Shown here: one piece after another, positions 44,331 to 52,978 of the stretch
Numbering within the stretch: the stretch's first letter is position 1
Layout: each line of letters begins with the position of its first letter
Assembly: GCF_000721705.1 (NCBI RefSeq)
Contig: NZ_JOJL01000033.1
Coordinates: 22,956 to 86,955, forward strand
DNA: 64,000 nucleotides
Source: Actinoplanes subtropicus
GTDB taxonomy: Bacteria > Actinomycetota > Actinomycetes > Mycobacteriales > Micromonosporaceae
Direction: 5' to 3'
Notes under the pieces: generated by a model
Seen by the model: the letters and a program-made list of their open reading frames with translations, nothing else
The model's database searches: none
Told to the model about the DNA's origin: nothing
Made by a program: the position numbers and the translations under genes

Positions 44331-45031
44331 GCCGGGGCTCCCAGATACGCCTCGGCCACCTTGGGGTCCGACCGGATCTCGCCCGGGGTGCCCAGCGCGA
44401 TCGGCTTGCCGAAGTCGAGCACGAGAATCTCGTCGCAGACCGACATGACCAGGTCCATGTGGTGCTCGACCAGCAGGACGGTGGTGCGGGCGCTCCGGAT
44501 CAGCTCGGCCAGCCAGCCGATCTCCGCCGCGTCCAGCCCGCCGGCCGGCTCGTCGAGCAGGAGAATCCGCGGCCGCGCGACCAGCGCCCGGGCCAGCTCG
44601 ACCCGTTTGCGCTTGGCATACGGCAGGCTCCCCGGATACTCACCGGCATGCTCGGCGACCCCGCAACGCTCGAGGGCCGCGTACGCCTCCTCGGGTCTTG
44701 CCCGGCGGCGCTGCCCGACCTGAACGTTCTCCAGCACCGTCATCCCGCCGAACTGCCCCACCCCCTGCAGCGTCCGCGCGATCCCGTGCCGATACAGATG
44801 ATCCGGCCGCGGTCGCAGCGGCCGCCCGTCCAACGTGATCGCCCCCGCCTGCGGCACCACAAACCCGCAGATCACATTGAAGAGCGTCGTCTTCCCAGCC
44901 CCGTTAGGCCCAATGATCCCGACCACCCGCCCCGGCGGAACCCGCAGCGAGACATCGTCGAGCGCCAATAGCCCGCCAAACCGAACCGTAGTGTGATGAA
45001 TATAAAGCCCCTGCTCATCGCGCGTTGACAT
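44327..45031 (-). CDS. livG: Liv-type ABC ATPase LivG, first gene of the operon
   Basis: 234 residues. Walker A GPNGAGKTTLFNVICG, Walker B RILLLDEPAGGLDA, H-loop VEHHMDLVM. The ABC signature is unusual: SLPYAKRKRVELARAL, where LSYAKRR-type motifs are normal for LivG. Start 45031 has GAGGTGA four bases upstream; the earlier ATG at 45076 would put 15 unlike residues in front. Promoter and palindrome lie upstream at 45088-45104. Confidence 0.95.
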   Translation of the reverse strand: MSTRDEQGLYIHHTTVRFGGLLALDDVSLRVPPGRVVGIIGPNGAGKTTLFNVICGFVVPQAGAITLDGRPLRPRPDHLYRHGIARTLQGVGQFGGMTVLENVQVGQRRRARPEEAYAALERCGVAEHAGEYPGSLPYAKRKRVELARALVARPRILLLDEPAGGLDAAEIGWLAELIRSARTTVLLVEHHMDLVMSVCDEILVLDFGKPIALGTPGEIRSDPKVAEAYLGAPA

Positions 45032-45087
45032 GGTCACCTCGGGCTCGCACCGGCGGAAGTCCTGAGTGGAACGCAAAGGTCAACTTT

Positions 45088-45104
45088 TTACACTTGGAGT
45101 GTAA
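45088..45104. promoter_or_regulatory. Perfect 17-bp palindrome at the liv operon promoter
   Basis: TTACACTTGGAGTGTAA has seven-base perfect arms and a three-base centre. The minus strand contains TACACT, a full TANNNT -10, inside the palindrome, so a bound repressor would hide the promoter. The TetR gene at the far end of the operon is the obvious candidate binder. Confidence 0.7.
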
Positions 45105-45179
45105 CTTTCCAGCCGGCCCCGTCAACCACCGCTTTCGCCCGCGGTCGCCCAGCGTTCGCCGACAGTCCCCCTCAAAGCC

Positions 45180-46215
45180 GCTCGCGCCCCCCTTGCCCCG
45201 CGCCCCCTGCCCCGCGCCCCTTGCCCCGCGCCTCACCACTCACACGCCCCAGCCCGCCGCCGCACCTCCGCATCCGCACCCGCTCGCGCACACCGCGTGG
45301 CACCTGCTCTCGCGTCCGCACCCGCTCGCGCACCCCGCGTGGCGCCCGCTCTCGCGCCCGCACCCGCTCGTGCGGCACCCGCGTGGCACCGGCATCCGCG
45401 CTCACGTCCCTGCCCTCGCTTGCGCCCGCATCCGCTCGTGCCGCACCCGCGTGGCACCCGTGCTCGTGCCCGCGCCCGCACCGGCGCCTGCGTCGCACCC
45501 GCAGCGCGCCGCCCAAACGGCCGTGCCCGCCCCGTCCCGTGCCCGCGCCGTGCCCGCGCCGTGCCGTGCCCGCCCCGTGCCCGCGCCGTGCCGTGCCCGC
45601 CCCGTGCCCGCGCCGTGCCGTGCCCGCGCCGTGCCGTGCCGTGCCCGTGCCGTGCCGTGCCGTGCCGTGCCGTGCCGTGCCGTGCCGTGCCCGTGCCGTG
45701 CCGTGCCCGTGCCGTGCCGTGCCCGTGCCGTGCCGTGCCGTGCCCGTGCCGTGCCGTGCCCGTGCCGTGCCGTGCCCGTGCCCGTGCCGTGCCCGCGCCG
45801 TGCCGTGCCCGCGCCGTGCCGTGCCCGCCCCGTGCCGTGCCCGCCCCGTGCCCGCGCCGTGCCGTGCCCGCGCCGTGCCCGCGCCCGTGCCGCGCCCGCG
45901 CCCGTGCCCGTTCCGGCCCCGCGACGCCACGCGCCCGCGACGCCACGCGCCCGCGACGCCACGCGACGCCACACGCCCGCGACGCCACGCGCCCGCGACG
46001 CCACGCGCCCGCGACGCCACGCGCCCGCGACGCCCCCGTTCGTGCCGTGCGCGGACTCGCGTCCGCCCCGCGCCCGCACCGGCGCCCACGCCACACGCGC
46101 CCCCTGCCGCACCCGCACTGGCCGCCGGCGCGGCACCCGCACCCGCGCCCCATCCGCACCCGCGCCCCATCCGCACCCGCGCCCCACCCGCGCGCCCGCG
46201 CCCTCATCCGAGGCG
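45180..46215. repeat. Minisatellite block of C-rich tandem repeats, no gene
   Basis: Between the liv promoter and alkB, about 1.1 kb is made of several tandem families. These are a 42-base unit (copies at 45274, 45316 and from 45358), a mosaic of GTGCC and CCCG pentamer-type units (45518-45923), a 16-base GCGACGCCACGCGCCC unit (about seven copies, 45921-46034) and an 18-base CGCGCCCCATCCGCACCC unit (46140-46190). The plus strand is strongly C over G. Open frames cross it in all directions only because stop codons need A or T; I see no gene. Confidence 0.85.
45518..45923 (+). repeat. 406-base tract without adenine
   Basis: From 45518 to 45923 the plus strand contains only C, G and T. The core is repeated GTGCCGTGCCC in changing register. 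The complementary strand is G-rich with GGG and GG runs alternating with CAC, so unusual secondary structure is possible. Confidence 0.9.
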
Positions 46216-46316
46216 CGCTACCATTCTCCCCCCGCGGGCACCGCACCCCCGGGCGCGCGATCACCCCAAACGGCGCCAGCCCACCCTGCCGAGGCGCAAC
46301 GCGGCCGGCCCCGGAA

Positions 46317-46958
46317 TCACGCCACGTTGATCGGGCGGAACTGGACGCTTATTCGAGGGCCCACCGGCTTCGCCGTCTTGAGGATCGCGTGCTCCCACGT
46401 GCGCTGGCAGGACCCGCCCATCACGATCAGATCGCCGTGCCCCTGCGGGAAGCGCAGCGTCTCGTGCCCGCCGGCCCGCGGCCGCAGGGACAGGAAACGC
46501 GGCGAGCCCAGCGACAGAATGGCGACCATCGTGTCGTGCCGGGCCGAGCGCCCGATCGTGTCGCCGTGCCAGGCCACGCTGTCTCGGCCGTCGCGATACA
46601 GGCACATCCCCGCGGTCACGAACGCCTCGCCCAACTCCTCCGCGTAATAGCTGCTCAATGCGGCCTTCGCCGCCTCCAGCGCGGGGTGGGGGAGCGTCTC
46701 GTCGCCGCCGAACCAGCGCAGCAGCCGGGGCACGTCGACGACGTTGTCATACATCTGCCGGCGATCGGCCCGCCAGTCGATGCCGAGCAGCGTGTCGAAG
46801 ACCTCGTCGGACCCGTGCAGCCAGCCGGGCAGCACGTCGACCCAGGCCCCGGCGGTCAGCCGGTGGCGGGTCACGTGGCCGCGCAGCGGCTCGAGCGTGG
46901 GCGTCGGGCTGGGCCCGGCCACCAGGTCGAGCATCGACGGCTGGTAGGTGCTGGTCAC
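46317..46958 (-). CDS. alkB: AlkB-type alpha-ketoglutarate/Fe(II) DNA dealkylase
   Basis: 213 residues. Iron ligands are His131 and Asp133 (WHGDTIGRS) and His190 (TWEHAILKT); Arg202 and Arg208 (RISVQFR) bind 2-oxoglutarate and the substrate. It oxidatively removes methyl groups such as 1-methyladenine. It is the third alkylation-repair gene of the window, apart from the Ada/AlkA-ogt pair. GTG start 46958 follows TAAGAT by six bases. Confidence 0.94.
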   Translation of the reverse strand: MTSTYQPSMLDLVAGPSPTPTLEPLRGHVTRHRLTAGAWVDVLPGWLHGSDEVFDTLLGIDWRADRRQMYDNVVDVPRLLRWFGGDETLPHPALEAAKAALSSYYAEELGEAFVTAGMCLYRDGRDSVAWHGDTIGRSARHDTMVAILSLGSPRFLSLRPRAGGHETLRFPQGHGDLIVMGGSCQRTWEHAILKTAKPVGPRISVQFRPINVA

Positions 46959-46964
46959 CTGGCC

Positions 46965-46970
46965 ATCTTA
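46965..46970 (-). promoter_or_regulatory. -10 element for alkB, leaderless start
   Basis: On the minus strand TAAGAT is followed by six bases and GTG 46958. Confidence 0.5.
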
Positions 46971-46987
46971 GTACACCCGTACGAAGG

Positions 46988-47017
46988 CCGGCCGGGACCC
47001 CTGAGGGCCCCGGCCGG
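46988..47017. terminator. Terminator after the phosphoesterase gene
   Basis: CCGGCCGGG (46988-46996) pairs with CCCGGCCGG (47009-47017); the loop contains a further CCC/GGG pair. It lies 16 bases after the phosphoesterase stop, separating it from alkB on the same strand. Confidence 0.7.
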
Positions 47018-47033
47018 GAGGTGGGTCGAATGG

Positions 47034-48875
47034 CTAGTCGCGGACGGGCTGGCCGGTGACCGGGTCGAGGTAGAGCTTGCGGTTGTTCCCGCCGTGGTGG
47101 TCATCGAAGGCGAACAGGTGGTTGAGGGTGCCGGCGATGGCGTCGAAGGAGCCCGGGATCCGGGGCAGCTTCCAGTTGTCCTCGACGAACCTCACGACCG
47201 AGGACTGGTCGGTCAGCGTGTGGTCGACCGCGTTGTGCTTGGCCCACGGGGAGATGACCAGCAGCGGCAGCCGGGGGCCGTAGCCGCAGCGGCCGTTCTG
47301 CCCGGCCAGCGGGGCCTTCTTGGTGGTGTCGCCGCACAGGCCGGTGCCGGTCAGCCAGTCCTGCGGGCCGGGCGGGTTGGCCACGCCGGCGGTGTTGGAC
47401 GGGTTGTGGATGCCGCTGAAGGCGTGGTCGTACCAGCCGTCCGAGTCGTCGTAGGCCACCACGACCGCGGTGGACGACCAGTCCGGGGTGTGCTGCAGGT
47501 TGTTGATCTCGTTGACGACGAACTGCTGCTCGTCCAGCGGGTCCGAGTAGCCCGCGTGCCCGTCCTGGTAGCCGGGCGCCTTGAGGAAGCTGACCGCCGG
47601 CAGGTGATCCGGCGACAGGTACCCGTGCGCGATGGCGCCGACGAGGGCGTCGAAGTCGCTGGTGTCGTACTGGTGGTTGGCGGTGTTGAACTGCGGCACC
47701 CCGGCGGTGACGGTCTGCGTGTCGGTGCCGATGGCCGCGAGCGAGGCCGGCGGCAGGTGGTGCGGGTTCGCGGTCGAGGCGTAGTAGTTGAACGGCTCGT
47801 GGTGCGGGATGTAGTCGTCCTTGTTGCCGTAGTTGTTCGGCCCCGGCGTGACCCCGCCGACCCCGCCGACCGCCGCGCCGACCGGGTGGACCGCGTTGCA
47901 CAGGCCCTGGTCGGAGGCCGGCTTCTGGGCGAACTTGCCCTTGAACTGGTCCGGCGTGAACGTCGAGGTGGGCTGGGTGCCGCCGGTCGCCTGCGCGAAC
48001 GACGTGGTCGGGCGGAAGCCGCCCTGGAACCAGCCCCACGACAGGCCGGCGCCGTTGAGCAGGTCGCCGACGTTCTTGCCGGTCAGCGTCGCCGCGTCCC
48101 GGGTGGAGCAGTCGTCGTAGTACGGCTGGGCGTCCTCGATCAGGGAGGTGCCGCCCTTGCCGTCCGGGACGGTGTCGCCGTCGGTGTCGGCGCCGTTGAT
48201 CATCTTGCCGACGCCGCCGGTGTTACCGGAGACCACGTTGATCGCGCCGGGCGACGACGGGCCGAACGTGGTGCCGAACGAGTTGTCGCTCATCGCGTAC
48301 TGCTGGGCGTAGTTCCACAACGCGGTGACGGTGTTGCCGTCGTAGTAGTTCATCACGTCGCTGGCGCTGCAGGCCTGCCCGGTCCCGCTCGTGCCGCCGC
48401 TGGTCCCGACGGTGGTGACGAACTTGTCCATCGCCCCGCCGTTGAAGGCCTTCTGCTCGTCGTTGTAGTCGTGGTCCTGGTCGCAGGTCAGCACGTCGTT
48501 GATGGTGGCCGGGTTGAGCCGGCGCGGGTTGACCTTCTTGCCCGAGGCGTCGGTGTTCGGGTTGTTGGTCAGCAGAGTTCCCTTGCCGCCCGCGCCCTTG
48601 GTGTCGGCCAAGCCGTTCACGCTCGGCGTGTGCTTGCTCGCCCGGAACGGCTGGCCCGAGGTGTTGGCCGCCTTCGGGTAGGTGCCGAAATAGTGGTCGA
48701 ACGACACATTCTCCTGGTAGATCACCACCAGGTGTTTGATCGGTGTCGTCGTCGACCCATAACCGGTCGGCTGGCTCGAGCCGGCCTCGGCGGCCGTGGG
48801 CAGCACGATCGTCAAAGCGGCCGTAACCGCTAGCGCCGCGGTCATGCGCGGCCTGACTCTCCGGAACTTGACCAT
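47034..48875 (-). CDS. Secreted phosphoesterase (phospholipase C/acid phosphatase family)
   Basis: 613 residues. A Sec-type signal peptide (ALAVTAALTIVLPTAAEAG, residues 13-31) is followed by the phosphoesterase family signature IKHLVVIYQENVSFDHYFGT, NSFGTTFGPSSPGAIN, and the metal-site region AVVVAYDDSDGWYDH, then VISPWAKHNAVDH. Such enzymes hydrolyse phospholipids or phosphomonoesters outside the cell, often under phosphate limitation. Start 48875 has AAGGGA seven bases upstream. Confidence 0.93.
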   Translation of the reverse strand: MVKFRRVRPRMTAALAVTAALTIVLPTAAEAGSSQPTGYGSTTTPIKHLVVIYQENVSFDHYFGTYPKAANTSGQPFRASKHTPSVNGLADTKGAGGKGTLLTNNPNTDASGKKVNPRRLNPATINDVLTCDQDHDYNDEQKAFNGGAMDKFVTTVGTSGGTSGTGQACSASDVMNYYDGNTVTALWNYAQQYAMSDNSFGTTFGPSSPGAINVVSGNTGGVGKMINGADTDGDTVPDGKGGTSLIEDAQPYYDDCSTRDAATLTGKNVGDLLNGAGLSWGWFQGGFRPTTSFAQATGGTQPTSTFTPDQFKGKFAQKPASDQGLCNAVHPVGAAVGGVGGVTPGPNNYGNKDDYIPHHEPFNYYASTANPHHLPPASLAAIGTDTQTVTAGVPQFNTANHQYDTSDFDALVGAIAHGYLSPDHLPAVSFLKAPGYQDGHAGYSDPLDEQQFVVNEINNLQHTPDWSSTAVVVAYDDSDGWYDHAFSGIHNPSNTAGVANPPGPQDWLTGTGLCGDTTKKAPLAGQNGRCGYGPRLPLLVISPWAKHNAVDHTLTDQSSVVRFVEDNWKLPRIPGSFDAIAGTLNHLFAFDDHHGGNNRKLYLDPVTGQPVRD

Positions 48876-49060
48876 CACATGGTCCCTTCGCCAGGTGTCG
48901 CCGGAACGGACACCTACATGTTGTCGGATCAAGCGGAACCTATGGAGGGTCTGTGAACGACACCCGTCCCGAACGGGAACCAGGACGGGTACACGCGCGA
49001 ACAACCGACTACCGCGCGCGATTGGTTGTCACCCGTTCCCGGCCGAGGCACGCTGTGGTG

Positions 49061-49498
49061 GTGACCAGCGTCGACGCCCACCGTCTCGCCGATCTCGTAC
49101 GGCTGCGGCGGGTCAAGGACCGGATCGACCGCGAGTTCGCCCAGCCCCTCGACGTCGAGGCGCTGGCCCGCGGCGCGCACATGTCGGCCGGTCACCTGAG
49201 CCGGGAGTTCCGCGCCGCGTACGGCGAGTCTCCGTACAGCTATCTGATGACCCGCCGGATAGAGCGGGCGATGACCCTGCTGCGCCGCGGCGATCTCTCC
49301 GTCACCGAGGTCTGTTTCGCCGTCGGCTGTTCGTCGCTGGGCTCGTTCAGCAGCCGCTTCTCCGAACTGGTCGGCATCTCGCCGAGCGCCTACCGCAAGC
49401 TGGGCGCCGGCCCGGCGGCCGGCCTGCCCGGCTGTGTGGCCGCGCAGGTGCTGCGACCGGTCAGGAATCGAGAAGCCGCCGCCGGTCGCCGTCACTAG
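49061..49498 (+). CDS. AraC-family transcriptional regulator
   Basis: About 145 residues, little more than the double helix-turn-helix DNA-binding domain: FAQPLDVEALARGAHMSAGHLSREF then GDLSVTEVCFAVGCSSLGSFSSRFSELVG. No ligand domain is visible. Start is taken as GTG 49061, six bases after CACGCT; a longer version from GTG 48953 (with GGAGGG just upstream) would add 36 basic residues. It is followed by a VOC protein, a frequent pairing. Confidence 0.85.
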   Translation: MTSVDAHRLADLVRLRRVKDRIDREFAQPLDVEALARGAHMSAGHLSREFRAAYGESPYSYLMTRRIERAMTLLRRGDLSVTEVCFAVGCSSLGSFSSRFSELVGISPSAYRKLGAGPAAGLPGCVAAQVLRPVRNREAAAGRRH

Positions 49499-49501
49499 CG
49501 T
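49496..49501 (+). promoter_or_regulatory. -10 element for the VOC gene overlapping the araC stop
   Basis: TAGCGT, whose first three bases are the AraC-family gene's stop codon, is followed by seven bases and ATG 49509. Confidence 0.45.
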
Positions 49502-49508
49502 GACCGGC

Positions 49509-49919
49509 ATGGACCTCATCATTCACAGCTCGTTCCTGCCGGCAGACGATCCGGAGAAGTCGCTCGCCTTCTACCGTGACGCCCTCGGTTTCGAGGTCCG
49601 CGGCGAGGTCGGCCACGGCGCCATGCGCTGGCTCACGGTGGGCCCGGCCGGCCAGCCGCAGACGTCGATCGTCCTGCACCCGCCGGCCGTCGACCCCGGC
49701 CTGACCGACGACGAACGCCGCACGATCGCCGAACTGATGGCCAAGGGCACGTACGCGATGGTGGTCCTCGCCTCGACGAACGTCGACGAGGCCTTCGACC
49801 GGATCCAGGCCACCGGCGCCGAGGTGGTGCAGGAACCGACCGACCAGCCGTACGGCATCCGCGACTGCGCCTTCCGCGACCCGGCCGGCAACACGGTCCG
49901 CATCAACCAACTCGGCTGA
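49509..49919 (+). CDS. VOC-superfamily (glyoxalase-like) protein
   Basis: 136 residues with two beta-alpha-beta-beta-beta modules: HSSFLPADDPEKSLAFYRDALGFEV and VDEAFDRIQATGAEVVQEPTDQPYGIRDCAFRDPAGNTVRI. Metal ligand candidates are the N-terminal His and the C-terminal region. Typical of bleomycin-resistance/glyoxalase-type proteins of unknown substrate. Adjacent to an AraC regulator that probably controls it. Confidence 0.92.
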   Translation: MDLIIHSSFLPADDPEKSLAFYRDALGFEVRGEVGHGAMRWLTVGPAGQPQTSIVLHPPAVDPGLTDDERRTIAELMAKGTYAMVVLASTNVDEAFDRIQATGAEVVQEPTDQPYGIRDCAFRDPAGNTVRINQLG

Positions 49920-49990
49920 CGGGGCGCCGTCGACGGCGTGATCGATATCCGTGGTTTACTTTCGCCGCGGGTAATCGCTGACGAACGGGG

Positions 49991-51388
49991 ATGATGGCGA
50001 TGGCGATTTCGCGACGATTCATGCTGGCCGCCGGAGCGGCCGGATTGGCCGGGGCATTGGCGGATCCGGCCACCGCGTCGGCCGCGCCGCCGGCAAGTGG
50101 CTTGTGGACGCCGGCCGGCGATCTGGGTATCGCGCCCGCCAACAGCCCGGCCGCCAACCGCTCGGCTCTGGTGGCGGCCCTGTCGAATTCCTCGGCCGCC
50201 GTCTACTTCCCCGCCGGCGACTATCAGGTCGACAACAGCGGCGTCGATGTCGTCATCGCCTCCTTCGCCGGCGCCCTGGCAATGGCACCAGCGGCTCGAT
50301 TCGTGTTCACCGCCGGCGCGAATCGGGGTCTGGTCTTCCGCTCGGGCACCGGCGCCCGGTTCTACGGGCTGAGCACGGCCTTCGCGACCGCCCCGACGCA
50401 ACGGGTGGACGCCCAGGAGTGTCTGCTGTTCGATAGCACCACCGACACTTACGTCGAAGACATCCGCGTCGACGGGTCCGCCGCCGCCGGGTTGCTCTTC
50501 TACCGCTGCACGCGTTCGGTCGTCGTCGGTGCCCTGATCACCGGCACGATGGCCGACGGCCTGCACTTCGCCAACTGTCAGGACGGCCGGGCGGACCGCA
50601 TCACCACGGTGGACACCGGCGACGACGGGGTCGCCTTCGTCAATTACGCGTCCGGGCCGGCCAACACCGGCGGGCTGGCCACCAACCTCAGCGTCACCCG
50701 GTCGAAGGCGCGCGGTGTGACGGTGGTCGGCCAGAGCGGGGTGACGATCCGCGACGCCGTCATCGACACGACCGCCTCGGCCGGGCTGCTGTGCGCTTAC
50801 GACTCGGGGTGGGCCACCCGGGTCCCGGACGACGTGGTCGTCGAGCGGGTCCGGATCGCCCGGGGTGGTCAGTGGGTTGTCGACGGTCACGGCGGTACCG
50901 ACTCCGGTTTTCGGGTCATCAGCACGGGCCGGGTGGTCGCGTCTGGTCTCACTATCGACTCTCCGGGTGTGCACGGCGTCTTCGCGTCGGGCAGCATCGT
51001 CACCCTGGTGGATGTCGCGGCGAGCAACACCCCGGCAAGTGGCTTCCTCCTTCAGGCCGGTGGCACGTACGTGGTCGACCGGCTCACCGCCGCCGAGACG
51101 AACGGCATCGGGTTCAACGTCAACGGCTGCGACCGGCTGGACTACGGGACGATCACCGTTCGCAACGCGGCCAAGACTCATGACACTCACCGAGCGATCG
51201 ACGTGGAGAGCACGGCCCGCGTCTTCGGCACCCGAGCCTGGGTCTCGGACACCCAAGCCACTGCCACCGGCTACGTGGTCGGTGCCTACGGCACGCAGAA
51301 GGGCAGCCTGGGTACGATCGTCGCCCAAGTCAGCCAACGCGCCCTGACCGTCGACAACCCCGCCGGTCTGGGTTACACGTTGGCCTGA
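49991..51388 (+). CDS. Tat-exported right-handed parallel beta-helix protein
   Basis: 465 residues. The signal peptide ISRRFMLAAGAAGLAGALA carries a twin-arginine motif, so the protein is exported folded. The mature part is a solenoid of short repeated strands (for example SVVVGALITGTMADGLHFANC, RSKARGVTVVGQSGVTIRDA, SGLTIDSPGVHGVF), as in pectate-lyase-like carbohydrate-active proteins. No catalytic residues can be assigned. Start ATG 49991 or 50000. Confidence 0.88.
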   Translation: MMAMAISRRFMLAAGAAGLAGALADPATASAAPPASGLWTPAGDLGIAPANSPAANRSALVAALSNSSAAVYFPAGDYQVDNSGVDVVIASFAGALAMAPAARFVFTAGANRGLVFRSGTGARFYGLSTAFATAPTQRVDAQECLLFDSTTDTYVEDIRVDGSAAAGLLFYRCTRSVVVGALITGTMADGLHFANCQDGRADRITTVDTGDDGVAFVNYASGPANTGGLATNLSVTRSKARGVTVVGQSGVTIRDAVIDTTASAGLLCAYDSGWATRVPDDVVVERVRIARGGQWVVDGHGGTDSGFRVISTGRVVASGLTIDSPGVHGVFASGSIVTLVDVAASNTPASGFLLQAGGTYVVDRLTAAETNGIGFNVNGCDRLDYGTITVRNAAKTHDTHRAIDVESTARVFGTRAWVSDTQATATGYVVGAYGTQKGSLGTIVAQVSQRALTVDNPAGLGYTLA

Positions 51389-52890
51389 GAGACCGGAGTC
51401 GGCTCGGCCGCCGGCTGGGCGGCCTCGGGTTTCGGCTTCGGGCGCAGGACCGTCACCGCGACCACCGCCGCCGCGATGCCGCCGAAGACGCCGAGCAGCG
51501 ACGTCACCGCGATGGCCTGCACGAACGAGTCCTTCGCGACCTGGGCCAGCGCCGCGTCGCCGGTCTGGGCGGCGATGCGGAGCGCGTCGCCGATCGAGTC
51601 ACGGGCCCGGGCGACCACGTCGGTGGGCATCGCCGACCGGTAGGCCGTGGTCAGCACGCTGCCCAGCACCGCGATGCTCAGCGCCTGGCCGACCTGCTGC
51701 ACCGTGTCGTTGACCGCGGACCCGACGCCCACCCGTTCGGGCGGCAGCGCGGCGAGCAGCGTGCCATACGCCGCCGGCCCGGCGATGCCGCTGCCCATGC
51801 CGATCACGACGAGCGCGGTGGCCAGCTTGAGATAGCCGTCCCCGGGGCTGAGCGAGGCCAGCACGCCGAACCCGCCGCCCATCAGCAGCAACCCGCTCGC
51901 CATCGCGACACGGGTGCCGAGCCGCTTGTCGACGACCACGCCCACGCCGTTGAAGATCATCGCGGTCACGATCATCGGCACGAACGCGAGCCCGGCCTTC
52001 ATCGGCGAATAGCCCAGCACGAACTGGATGTGCTGCGTCAACACGAGCACCACGCCGCCGCCCGAGAACGACAGCAGCACGATCGAGAAGCTCGCCCCCG
52101 CGAAGTTGCGGTCGCGGAACAGCGACAGCGGCAGCATCGGCTCGGCGACATGCCGCTCCCACAGCGCGAACCCGGTGAGCCCGACGGCGGCGACCACGAA
52201 CCCGCCGATGGTCTGCGGCGAACCCCAGCCGACCCGCGACGTCGCGATGACCGCCCACACGAGCGCGGACATGCCGATCATCGAGAGCAGCGCGCCGAGC
52301 AGGTCGGGCCGGCTGGCCGCGCCGCGCGACTCCGGGATGATCAGCAGCGCCGCGACGATCGCGAGGGCGGCGACCGGCACGTTGATCAGGAAGACCGAGC
52401 CCCACCAGAAGTGCTGCAGGAGCAGGCCGCCGATCACCGGGCTGCCGAGCGCGCCGAGCGCCAGCACCGAGCTCCAGATGGCGATCGCCTTCTTGCGCTC
52501 CTGCTCGTCGAAGACGGTCGTGATGATCGACAGGGTGCCCGGCATCAGGAACGCGCCGCCGACGCCCATCAGGCCGCGCGCGGCGATCAGCTGCTCGGGC
52601 GTCCGGCAAAGAGTCGCGAGCAGCGACCCGCTGCCGAACACGACCAGGCCGATGATCAGCCCGCGGCGCCGCCCGTGCCGGTCGGACAGGCTGCCGGCGG
52701 TCAGCAGCAGGCCGGCGAAGACCAGGACGTACGAGTCGATGATCCACTGGATCTCCGACGTGCTCGCGCCCAGGTCGCGGATCAGCGACGGGATCGCGAT
52801 GTTGAGAACCATGTTGTCGATGACGACCACGAGCAGGCTCAGACACAGCACGCCGAGGATGAGCCATCGGCGAGGGTTGCGCTCCGGCAT
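51373..52890 (-). CDS. MFS drug exporter, DHA2 (EmrB/QacA) family
   Basis: 505 residues, about 14 helices. Motif A-like LSDRHGRRRGLIIG, N-terminal LVVVIDNMVLNIAIPSLIRDL (the D..I/VLNIALP family mark) and motif C-like GALGSPVIGGLLL. It exports drugs or metabolites using the proton gradient. Divergent from a TetR gene with a nine-base inverted repeat between them, an arrangement typical of repressor-controlled efflux. The end overlaps the convergent beta-helix gene by 16 bases. Confidence 0.95.
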   Translation of the reverse strand: MPERNPRRWLILGVLCLSLLVVVIDNMVLNIAIPSLIRDLGASTSEIQWIIDSYVLVFAGLLLTAGSLSDRHGRRRGLIIGLVVFGSGSLLATLCRTPEQLIAARGLMGVGGAFLMPGTLSIITTVFDEQERKKAIAIWSSVLALGALGSPVIGGLLLQHFWWGSVFLINVPVAALAIVAALLIIPESRGAASRPDLLGALLSMIGMSALVWAVIATSRVGWGSPQTIGGFVVAAVGLTGFALWERHVAEPMLPLSLFRDRNFAGASFSIVLLSFSGGGVVLVLTQHIQFVLGYSPMKAGLAFVPMIVTAMIFNGVGVVVDKRLGTRVAMASGLLLMGGGFGVLASLSPGDGYLKLATALVVIGMGSGIAGPAAYGTLLAALPPERVGVGSAVNDTVQQVGQALSIAVLGSVLTTAYRSAMPTDVVARARDSIGDALRIAAQTGDAALAQVAKDSFVQAIAVTSLLGVFGGIAAAVVAVTVLRPKPKPEAAQPAAEPTPVSQANV

Positions 52891-52904
52891 GACGGGCTTC
52901 TCTC

Positions 52905-52935
52905 GTACGGTGTGCGATTGACTCGTACACCGTAC
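52905..52935. promoter_or_regulatory. Nine-base inverted repeat between the exporter and tetR
   Basis: GTACGGTGT (52905-52913) and ACACCGTAC (52927-52935) are exact complements separated by 13 bases. A further GTACAC copy follows at about 52945. Candidate TetR operator controlling both directions. Confidence 0.65.
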
Positions 52936-52978
52936 CATCGAGGTCGTACACTGTTCGAGTGCGTTTACCATTGTTGGC

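Noticed and set aside
45274..46190. CRISPR array
   Set aside because: Repeats are contiguous or overlapping with no unique spacers of constant length and no cas genes nearby.
45233..46264. Minus-strand open frames in the same repeat block encoding GTARHG-like repeats
   Set aside because: Product is only a translation of the DNA repeat; other frames are equally open, and no start signal or family is present.
45297..48833. Very long plus-strand open frame (over 1100 codons) across the minisatellite, alkB and the phosphoesterase
   Set aside because: It runs antisense through two clear genes and through tandem repeats lacking stop codons for compositional reasons. Its translation is low-complexity and matches no family.
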